From positions 17,677,994-17,741,993 of the forward strand of contig NC_047062.1 in assembly GCF_902459465.1 (NCBI RefSeq): a stretch of 64,000 bases of DNA, read 5' to 3'. The DNA comes from Asterias rubens (taxonomy: Eukaryota > Echinodermata > Asteroidea > Forcipulatida > Asteriidae). The translations under genes and the position numbers were made by a program. Positions 39,116-51,100 of the stretch are shown here, piece by piece (the stretch's first letter is position 1; the number at the start of each line of letters is the position of its first letter). A model generated the notes under the pieces. The model had not been told where the DNA came from. It was given only the letters and a program-made list of their open reading frames with translations, and searched no databases.

Positions 39116-42100
39116 ATGGATACTCTTCAAGTGCCAGGTACCACTGGAAAGCCGAGCCAAACCCAGGAGGGGTCCTCCGGTGCGATCAGCCCCGATACCC
39201 TCTCTTTCTTTAAGGATAAGGTGAAGAGTCGTCGTGACCAGCTTGCCCGTCATTCGCACCTTCCGCCCCCATCAGCCGCCCAGCTCAAGAAGACGGCCGA
39301 AGCAGCTACTGCAGCGGCCAATGCATTAGGGTCGGTGCATAACTACAACGATGTAACATCTGACATCTCAGAGGTACCTTTATGGAATTTTAGCCAATGA
39401 CTCAACACCACAAAGGCTGTGGGCACAACAACTTGCGAAGCACAGAAAACTCTCACTTAGCAAAAACAGTTCACCAGCCAAAATATCATACAGTTAGCAT
39501 TGTTGCATGCATCTGGTACTCCACTCATGTCTAATTGTTTACAACGCATACTTTTTCTGCCTAACAACTTTATGGAAATTTGCCCCAACTACCAACTTAA
39601 AGTTTGATTATGAGGAAGCCTGTATAATAATACATGTATATATATTGTGAATGTTTATCTTGAAGGTCATGGCTCGAGCAAGTTTAATGCAACATGTTTC
39701 GTTTTAATTGGCAGACATTGTTGTGGGGGTCACTTATGGGGGTCACTTATCATACCACAGAATGCATTGCCATCCCCATCGGTGAAACTTACATCAATAA
39801 ACAATTTATTTTTCCCGAAGTCTCTACAGAGCGCACACGCCTTTGAGGCAGCCGGCCTGAATGACAAGGAGACCCGGGAAAAACTGGCTCTAGAACTCCG
39901 GAAGAAAAAGATCCTGAATACAGCCGGAACATTCCGGCTCCACATGTACGACCTAACAGAGTCCATTGCTTTTAACGGGCTTATCTTGGGGGTGATTCTA
40001 CTCAATACAGGGATCATGTGTGCTCTTACCTACGACACGGTGGCCGTTCGGGCAGGTAATGCTGAAAGAAAGAAGCAAGTTTGAGTTTCTTATTAAAGGA
40101 ACTGGCTACTTTTGGCAATTGCTCATAAAATTGTTAGCAAAAAAACTTACTTGTTAGCGATCATTGGAGAGATAGATGTTGATAGTATAAAACATTGTGA
40201 GGAACGGCTCCCTCTGAAGTAACGTCGTTTTCGAGAAAGAAATTTCTCACTAAAATATTTGAATTTCATTTCGAGACCTCAGAATTTGATTTTAAGGTCT
40301 CAAATTTAAGCATTATGAAAGCGCATAACTTCCCGTGGCAAGGTTTTTTTTCTTCTTCTTCTATAATTATCGCGCAAATTTTCACAGGTTTGTTATTTTG
40401 TGAATAATGTTGAGATGCACCAAGTGAGACGACTCGTCTATATGACAATTACCAAAGGTGTCCAGTGTCTTGAAATGAATTGAATGACTCATTTTATTTC
40501 TTTAAGTTGTTCTGGTTGTGAAGCCGAGGACTCTCAGAGGGGTCGATGTTTAAATCACTTTACTATTACCTAGACACATGGAGAGAAACACAAGGAAGGG
40601 AGTTTAAGTTGTTAACAGTTGTGATGGGAGGAAAACCCCGAGATTTATTCCAAAGAAAACCCAAGCCATCAGCAGGTAGGGACTGAAAACATAGGGCCCT
40701 TGTGGGATTCGAGAGGCCTTAGAGGTGGAGAAGGCGTAGCGAGGCAAAATACCACTATACGCCAACCCATTCAAACATTGTATAGGCCTTTGTAAACATT
40801 CGTTTGAACAATTTTGTTCGTACACTTCTTACACAAAATCCATGAAGTGTAGAGATATGCTTTGCCAAACAACACCGAGTATTTTTTTGGCGATCTATTT
40901 CCCTCAGGATGGCATGCCGTTGTGTTGGACCACGTGTTTCTGGTCATCTATTTCATAGAATGTGTCCTCAAGTTGTACGTGTGGCGATTGGACTATTTCA
41001 GAGAGCACTGGAATATAATTGGTTAGTATTGTTTGAATCATGAAAAATGTGAAACATGACAAATTAATTGAGCAAGACATTTAGAGATTTCATTGGGTGG
41101 TATTAAATTAAGCCCCATCGGCCCCATGGTGTAATGGTTAGCACTCGAGACTTTGAATCTCGCGATCCGAGTTCAAATCTCGGTGGGACCTTTGCATTTT
41201 GCCAAATTAGTTTGTTGCATTCAGCTACTTGTATAATTTTTATCGGCATTTTAAGTAACGAAAATGTTCATTTGAACCTGAAATGATATTAACTCTTAAA
41301 AATGTTGATAAATAAAATGTTTGTTTTTTTTAAATATAAAAAAATGAGCAAATTATTTTTTGTTTTTCTTGACGTACACGCACGTTCGGGCGTTTAAATT
41401 CGCCAAAGAACTCGCGTTAAGTATCGCCCTTCACTGTTAACTTGGCTGCCCAAGTGGTCAGTTTTCGGATAAGTTTTCGAGGAAAGTCAAAATAAAGCCA
41501 CAATGTCATTATTCTATGGCAGGTCTGAATTTCAAGGGTGTAAAAGAAAGCGGAACAAATCGAATTAAATGCGTAGACTAACGTTATTGTAGGCCCTATA
41601 TTTTAATATAGGGCCTACAATAACGTTAGTCTACGCATTTAAAACAATTTAAACAATTTAAATTGTTAAAACAATTTAACTTTTTGTTGGATTTTAAGAT
41701 TTTACAATCGTAGTTGTTAACCTCGCCGACTTCAGCATTTCCACTTTGGTTGGTAATGACGTCAACATTCTCAACTTTATTGGCATCTTTAGAGCGATGA
41801 GGGCGCTGAGAGCTCTGCGGGTACTCCGTACAGTTAGGTAAGATTTCTTGAACAACAACAAATCAAACAACTTGTTAACCAAAATAGATGAATTGCACAT
41901 GACGTCATTGACCACCATCTTTGATGTGAAACAAGGGAAAAGTACCCTCTTGGGTAAACGCGCTGCGCTCGACTCTTAGCCAATGATCACAACTCGTCAA
42001 ATATGGTGGCCAATGCAGGGGTTCCATTTGCACCTTATTCCTCGTGTTTTTGTTTCCCCCGCCTTTAAGATTTTTAAAGAGTCTACAGGTGATAATGAAT

Positions 42101-45100
42101 ACGTGTCTCCAATCAGTGCAGTCTATGGGCGCCATAACCATGCTCATCTCACTGTTTCTCTGTATCCTTTTATAATTGTTTTTTTTTAAATTGTTAAAGA
42201 CGAAAAATATTGTGCCGTCTTTGTTTTAAAATGCTACTCCTTCTCTCCACGGTATAGTGATTAAATAAATTGAATTTATATGAATTCTTGTAACATCTAC
42301 GACTTTATTCGTTGGGTATCCTCTTTGTGTTCTTTTATAGATTACTCTTGAGTTTGAATTGAAAATAAATTTAATGTATTATGTTTCATGACAGGATAGC
42401 GTTACCGCGTAACGGTTCTCAGATTGTGTATTCATAGGATTATTCTTTATACGTCGACATTTTTTTCGCTCTGGATTTTTTGCGATATCTCGAAAACGCG
42501 ACCCCTTTTGAAAACGAAATTTTCAGATGCTTTGTGTTATTAGAACAATGTTTATTCTTGTTTTTTTTTAAGAGTGAAAAACGCCAATTCCATCAAATTG
42601 CACCCCAAGCATTTATTTTTTATTTTGTTCATGAATTCCATCGGCCCCATGCTTGGTGTAACGGATAGCACTCGTAACTTGAATCTCGTGATCCGAATTC
42701 AAATCTCTGTGGGACCTTCAGTCTCTCAAAATTTATGTCGCAGAAAAAGGCCCCGTATTTTTTTTTTTTTTTTTTGTGGATTGATAATTCCTTGGAATAA
42801 TTTTTACCGCAGGTATTAAAGAGTTAAAAAGACAACATTATGCATAAAATTACAAACTTGTGAAAATTTGAGCTCAATCCGTCGTCGAGTTGCGAGATAA
42901 TAATGAAATAAAAAACACCCTTGTCACACGAAGTTGTGTGCTTTCAGATGCTTGATTTCGAGACCTCGAATTCTAAATCTGAGGTCTCGAAATCAAATTC
43001 GTGGAAAATTACTTCTTTCTCGACTACGTTACTGCAGAGGGAGCCGTTTCTCACAATGTTTTACTATCAACCTCTCCCCATTATTCGTTACCAAGTAAGG
43101 TTTTATGCTAGCTAATTATTTTGAGTAATTAACAACAGTGTCCACTGCCAATTAATATTTGTCATTAAAATTGCCGCTGAAAATGATACTGAAAGAAAAT
43201 AAATGCAGCAATTAGTTCGGCAAAACATAATTTAAAAAAAACTGAAGGTCCCACCGAGATTTGAACTCGGATCGCGAGATTCAAAGTCTCGAGTGCTAAC
43301 CGTTACACCATGGGGCCGATGGAATGGGTGAGTAACTGCACCAAAACTCACAATGCGATATGTCTTACTTGCTTAAAACACAAAACAATTCAAACTGTAC
43401 TCCTGCTCGAAAGAAATACACAGAAAGGACCAGAACGCACAAGCGAGGTTATTTTATCAACAACAAACTTTCAGGGTCATTGAGGATCGAGCAGGCCTCT
43501 TGACCACGACTTCGCTATCACACTTGCACCCCTCTCCATAAGTTGCGCTTACTCAAACAACCGAAGGATTTTACAAGTTCAAAACTGTTTCTTTTTGCTC
43601 AAAATAAAATACAGAAACACTCAAAAGAGCACACATTTGATAATTAATCGGCCCCATGGTGTAACGGTTAGCACTCGAGACTCTGAATCTTGCGATCCGA
43701 GTTCAAATCTCCGTGGGACCTTCATTTTTTTAAATTTATTTTGCGAAATATAGGGATATTGAGTTTAACAACTCGTATAATTTTTCATCGGAAGTCTTTT
43801 TATTATATAATCTATTCGACCAGAAGGACACAAAACGTACAAAAACATGTATAACAGCACAACATAATAAAATATGTACAAAATAAAATAAAAGCAAACA
43901 TAAGAAGTACACCTATTAATAATATAAACTTACACGGGCACTAACCGAAGACGAACCAAAATGCAAAGAATAAAACAAAAGAAACGGCTATGTGGGGGTC
44001 AGGGGCTGCAAAATTAGAATGAACCACTATTACCCGCAGTATATAAAGCCCCACAAAACTGTTTTGAAATCGTTTTTACTGCAGGTATTGTCCCTTTAAT
44101 ATTGTTTGAAAACAAGATAAGCGATAACAAAATTTGAAATCTAAAATTAATTTAGGCGCCAGAACAGGACAGGGCAGTAAAAATGGTTTTAAAACATTAA
44201 CAATATATATTATATATCAAGGAGTTAAAGGCAGTGGACACTATTGGTAATTACTCAAAATAATTATTAGCATAAAACCTTACTTGGTAACAAGTAATGA
44301 GTAGAGGTTGATAGTATAAACATTGTGAGAAACGGCTCCCTCTGAGGTGACGTGGTTTTCGAGAAAGAAGTAATTTTACACGAATAATATGATTTCGAGA
44401 CCTCAAGTAAGTTTAGAATTTGAGGTCTCGAAATCAAGCATATGAAAGCACACAACTTGGTGTGACACGGGCGTTTTTTCTTCCATAGTTATCTCGCAAC
44501 TCCGACGACCAATCGAGCTCAAATTTTCACAGGTTTGTTATTTTATGCATATGTTGAGAAACACCAAGTGAGAAGACTGGTCTTTGACAATTACCAATAG
44601 TGTCCACTGTCTTTAGGACAACCTTGACAAATAAATAGTATGCCTGAAGACCTAAAAACAAGAGGACAGTTTAGAATAATGGCAAAGAGTGAATCCACAC
44701 ATCTGAGATGAATCTTAGATCCATCCTCTTTGAAACACACTAAGCAGTACAATAAAAGCGACCACGAAGGGATTCGAACCCCCAATCTTCCGATCAGAAG
44801 TCAGACGCCTTATCCATTATAGGCCATGCACGCGGCCGATATAATCATTTTGATGGTGGAACTAAAACAGCGTTGGGACCAGGCCCGCTTCAGGGCCCCT
44901 GCAACTTTAGTTTAAACGTGTCATTGACAAAATATTCTAAACGCGAAGAGAAGATGATGAAGAAATTTCAGTTCTAGATGTGGGAGGAAACCCTCCGAAC
45001 CTTTACGTGTTATCTTTTGAACTTGTAATATTTCGGTTTCTGGCCTTCCCACCACCAGCGACCGGACTACAACCAAAGTCATAACCGATTCCTTACAATT

Positions 45101-48100
45101 ACTAACGATTTCTAACAATTACTAACGACTTCCTAACAACCCTAACCACTTCCTAACGATTCCTAACCAATTCCTAACGATTCCTAATGATTCATAATCA
45201 ATTCTTAACAATGTCCAACCAATTCCTAATCAATTCCAAACACCTAACCAATTCCTAATGATTCCTAACCAATTCCTAACCACTCATAATGATTCCTAAC
45301 AAATTCCTAACAACTTCATCTTCCCGAAGTTTGCGTAAAAACCACCGATTTGGGGCGTTGTAGGATTTCCAATTACATCTGGCTCTTGGCGACGGGGGTC
45401 CGCGATTCGCCCCTCCCGGCCGAATGCCTGGTCCGATTCGGTCAGAACTTTCGCACACGAGAGAGGACGTACCCATAATGATTCCTAACCAATTCTTAAC
45501 CACTTCCTAATGATTCCTAACCAATTCCTAACCGTCCGACCAATTCCTAACAACGTCCGACCAATTCCTAACGATTCCTAACCAATTCCTAACGATTCCT
45601 AACCAATTCCTAACAAGTGCTTACCAATTCCTAACGACTCTCCTAACCAATTCCTTACGATTCCCAACCTATTCCTTACGAGTGCTAACCAATTCATAGC
45701 GATTCCTAACGATTCCAACGACTCCTAATAACCAATTCCTAACAAGTGCTAACCAATTCCTAACGATTTCTAACACGTCCAACCAATTCCAAACGATTCC
45801 TAACCACTAACGATTCCTAACCAATTCCTAACAAGTGCTACCAATTCCTTTACGATGCCTAACCAATTCCTAACCAATTCCTAACAAGTGCTACCAATTC
45901 CTTTACGATGCCTAACCAATTCCTAACCAATTCCTAACAAGTGCTACCAATTCCTTTACGATGCCTAACCAATTCCTAACCAATTCCTAACAAGTGCTAC
46001 CAATTCCTTTACGATTCCTTACCAATTCTTAACAAGTGCTATCCAATTCCTAACGATTCCTAAATCGTCCTAACAATTCCCAACCAATTCCAAACGATCC
46101 CTAACCAATCTCGGAAAACAAACATTTTGTCATCTAAATTGCCGATAAAATGACAAAAGTTTCCGAATGCATTCAGCAATAATTATAGTTTGCCAAAAGA
46201 TGACTTAAATGAAGCTCCCATAGAGATTTAAACTCGGATCGCGAGATTATAAATCTCGAGTGCCAACCGTTACACCATGGGCCGATGGAATGAAGGATTC
46301 ATTCATTCATTCATTCAGTCGATGCGGAGCATCGGATGATGGCCCTCCAAACACGTTGGTCCTCCATTGCTGTACGTAGCTCTTCCCGACGCAGTCCAGA
46401 GTCCCGGCACAAGGTGTCCACATAGGTGGTTTGCGGTCTACCTCGGGAACAGTGACCTTGAGTAGGGGCCCAAAGCACAAGCTTGCTCGCTGCCAGCTCA
46501 TCATGTCTGAGACAATGACCTGCTAGTCTCAGCCTTCTTGCCATAATCTTGGTGCTAACTCTCGGCAGCCCACCGTAGAGCTCCAGGTTTGTGACATGCC
46601 TCTCCCAATGAATCTGTTTAACAGAGCGAAGCATTCTCGTATAGCAGCCGTCCAGTCTCTTCTCTAGACGACTGGCTAGTGTCCAGGACTCACATCCATA
46701 AAGCAGTACTGATTCCACAGTGGCAGTAAAGAACTTCACCTTCAGGGACTGGGACATCTGACTTGACCATTTATGTTCTTCATGGAGTTAAGTGCCTTCA
46801 TGGAGTTAAATGAAGGATTAATTAATCAAATATCACAAAGCGAAAGTGATGTACCGATTTGCTTGTTTCTGTTCATATTTACCGCTGATGGGGTGAAAAA
46901 CACAAACATTTCCGAAAGGATCCGCCGATCGAACAAACACAGGTTGGGGGCTCTTGCGCAGGCCTTTTGCACAACAATGCACACTCGTCGCTTATAGGAA
47001 CGTTATTAGAATCACCTCATTCATTAAAAAGTTCATAAGATCACACAAAGGCAATAGTTTTTCTTGTATTCCATCGGCCCCATGGTGTAACGGTTAGCAC
47101 TCGAGACTCTGAATCTCGCGATCCGAGTTCAAATCTCGGTGGGACCTTCAGTTTTCAAAATGTATTTTGCAAAATAATCATAAACACTTTGGCCTATATA
47201 GGGATATTGCAGTTTAACAAATTGTAAACATTTTTAACGGAAATTTTAATGAAGAAGTGTTTTAAAATCATTTTTACCGCAGGCATTGTCCCTTTAATAT
47301 TATTTTAAAACAAGATCAGCGAAAAAGAAGGAGGAAAAAAAAGATCGACCGCGAAGGGACTCGAACCCTCAATCTTCCGATTCGAAGTCGGACGCCTTAT
47401 CCATTAGGCCACGCGGCCTGCGTAGCATAACTATGTTAAAATGCCGCAAACAACGTAAACGCACAGAGGTCACTAAATTGATAAAATGCGACACATATGA
47501 CATAAAGATTCTTTAATATTTTGTCCAACACTTCAAACTGATTTTCAAAGTCGGCCGACACAGGCCTAGTGCTTACAAAGAACAAGAGTTACTCAATAGG
47601 CTCTAAATTATTGAGAAAACGCAGAAAGCTACAATATTATATTTGATATTTTAGGTAGTTACTTCATGGAGGTAGCCTCCATGGTTACTTATAGTTAAAT
47701 ATAAAGTTGTGACCTATATTTTTCTTTCTATGAAACAATAAATTATCGATTATTTGAATTGGTAAAGAAAGGTACAATGTTACCCTTGAACCAAACCGTG
47801 AAATATGACGATTGAAACAAGAACCTATTGATGTTAAGTTCAATTTCTGTGAGGTGAAAATATACCTCACTGAGAACAAATCTTTAAAACACTAAGGTAT
47901 AGCATTTTTTTTAAGGATACGTCATTTTTGTTGCTCACCACTCTAAATACTTTTGGGTTTGAATTGACCCGGATGCGGGTCACGTGGGCCTGACCCATTT
48001 CGGGGTCAGTATGGCCCAAAATCTGAATCAACATGATCTAGAATTGGGCCAAATGACACTGAGAACAAGTCTAAGTAACACTGGTCATAACATTTTTGCA

Positions 48101-51100
48101 AGGACGTCTACTGTTTGGCTAATCTAACCACTCTTAACACTTTCGAGTCTGAGTTGACCCGGATATAGGGGTCACCTGACTCATATCGGAGTCAGTATGG
48201 CCCAAAATCTGAATCAACATGACCTAGAATTTGGTCAAACTGAAGCAAGGGGTTACAGGAAGGGTTTTACAATCCAACTTTTTTGCGCTCAAAGGATAAC
48301 ACAGAAATGTTCGCCATTTTGTCAGCACTTTGAAATGTTCTGCAATGTTACCATTGAACCATAAAACATGACGATTGAAAAAAGAGCCTATTTATTTCAA
48401 GTTCGATTTCAGTGGTGAGGTGAAAATAGACCTCCACTGGGAACAAGTCTTAGTTACACTAAGGCATAACATTTTTTGCAAGGATACGTCTTGCTTTGCT
48501 CACCACTCTTAAAACTTTGAGTTCACCCTGTGCGGTTCACCTGACCCATTTCTGGGTCAGTATGGCCCAGAATCTGATTCAAAATGACCTATAATTGGGT
48601 CAAACTGAAGCAGTGGTTTACAAGAAGGGTTTTAAAAGTTCAAACTTTTTTGCTCAAAGGATAACACAGAAATGCCCAGAGGCAATACTTTGGCTTATGT
48701 TCCATCGGCCCCATGGTGTAACGGTTAGCACTCGAGACTCTGAATCTCGCGATCCGAGTTCAAATCTCGGTGGGACCTTGAGTTTTTCGAAATTTATTTT
48801 GCCAATATAATTGTCGAGTTCAACAACTTGTGTGATTTTTTTATCGGAGGCTTTAGTAAAATTGTGTGTGTGTTTTGAAATCAATGAGTAAATGTCAATG
48901 ATTATGAGGTTAAAAATTTCATTCTGATTTTTTTTTGAGAATGTTTGAGAGAAATGGAAAGATTCCTCAACTCTTTTTATCGTCAGATATGTTTGCCGTG
49001 ATTGGCAGAGGTCTGTATGCCGATGTAGACCCGAAGCGATTTGGTAACCTCGGCTCGGCGATGTTCACACTCTTTCAGCTTCTAACGTTGGACGACTGGT
49101 TCTACATCTACTCGGATGCCGTCGCCAAAGACCCAGGTCTGTATGAGTGTAAAACGTTCATATCATGGAAACATGATGGCCTTGAATTACAAAGAGGCCA
49201 TGATACTTTAGGGGACACGAGGGGACAAAGACATATTTATCAGGCATTCACTTTGTATAGAACCTTTCATATGCGTTTTTAACCATTTTTTGTTCGGGGG
49301 GGGGGGGTGGTATCATGGTTCCAGCGGGCTCCCTCCCCTGAGGTTACGCCATTATCCTGACGCCAATTAAAAGTTCGCGAAGACTTTAGATTTATTTAAC
49401 GGAAATATAATGTTGCATGCCTTTTTTCCGTTTTGCAGGTTACTTTCACATCATCTTCTTTCTGGTACTGTACATTGCACTGGAGTACTTCATATTTCTG
49501 AAGTAAGTATTAACCCATGCACAACTTTATACATTATACATAGGCCTACGCAGTTAAACATATTTTTGGGGCACTGAAATTGCCTTAAAGGGAAGTTAAG
49601 CCAGTAAAATGATTGGGCCTAAACAGTATTGTTCCCACGTTAATGTATATTAAACAAGACGGAACTGCTTTAAATTGTCATACCTTTACGGAGGATGTTT
49701 TTTATGTTTCAAATCAGAGCAAAGAAATTGTAAACGAACTTGTTTTCTTTAATTTTCACTCAACAAATGATTAAATTGACTTTTGCTTAGCTTATTCGTT
49801 GCTGTACTGGTGGATAACTTTCAGCTGACCCTGGAGGCAGCAGCGGCAAAGGAAGCTGAACGCAAGGAAGCTGTGGTGAATATAACTTCAAATCATGAAT
49901 GATATTCAATTATGGTTATAATCCACGTTCAATCAGCTGCAAAATATGCAAACATTTCACTTATCATAATCCTGTATGTATATAGACGACACACAAAAAT
50001 GAAACCCCTTAATTTGTTTTCTTTAAATGAGCATGCAAGCACATGGCACGTGGACAAATTCAAACCCAACGTTAAATACCGTTAAATTTGCATTGCCACT
50101 GGCTTGGGGTTAGTTTAGACAGGTACCATAGCATCGTACTCCAAACACAATTAGGATGAGACGAGTCAGGATTCAATTATCAGGAGAGAATTTTACCATG
50201 GCTTGGACCATAGAGCAATGCTTGGACCATAATATCCGATCTTAACCAATTCGATTAATTCCTTTATAGATATTGGAAGAGGAAGAGCCAGACGACGACC
50301 ATCCACATGTTCAACCTGCTTTAGGTCAGGATATTCGTTCCCCAAAATAATTGATTTTATCTTTTGAAATAAATAACAAATATTCGACTGACTCAAAATT
50401 ACAATGTTAGTTCTGAAAGGAAATGCACACAATTTCGAGGGATATTTTGTGTGATTATATACTACCAATGTTCCACTAGATTATTCAACTAGATGCTTAA
50501 TAAATTGTTCTTACCACATACTCAAGCCTGATGAGATGTAGAACAAGGCCATTTTAATAACCTTTCCAATTGCATCTCTTTGGAACTTCTTGCCTGGTGC
50601 ATGCTGTGACCAATCATGTCAAATTTAAATTAGGAACATTGATTCCTAATTCAGCTTTCCTAAGTTTGTATGTCTCAGTTTTCTCCCAAGTGTGTGCTGC
50701 TGATGACCTTCTTTGGGGCGATCTTGTCTAAAATATCAACAAATTATAAATAGTGGAAGTCCCGAGTTGTTATAATTATTTTACTCTCTCCTTTTTCGTT
50801 TTTACTTACAGTCGATACTGTGTCTTCAGAAGACCTCTTCAAAACCAAGAAAAGCTTTGATGATTATTATGCACAGAATGAATACTCAGACATGTAAGGA
50901 TGTGATAAGTATACAGCGGACCTCACAAGTCCGTAACAGCGCCCTTACTATAGCTGAGGTCAATGAACAACTATGATTGGTTGGAAGTTGTGCCCAACGC
51001 GGACTATCATTATCGATGATTGTTAATTACAGACTAAATACTCAGAAACTAGGAAGTTGTAAGTATTACACAGTACGTGGTTACCCAAAGGATGTATTTA

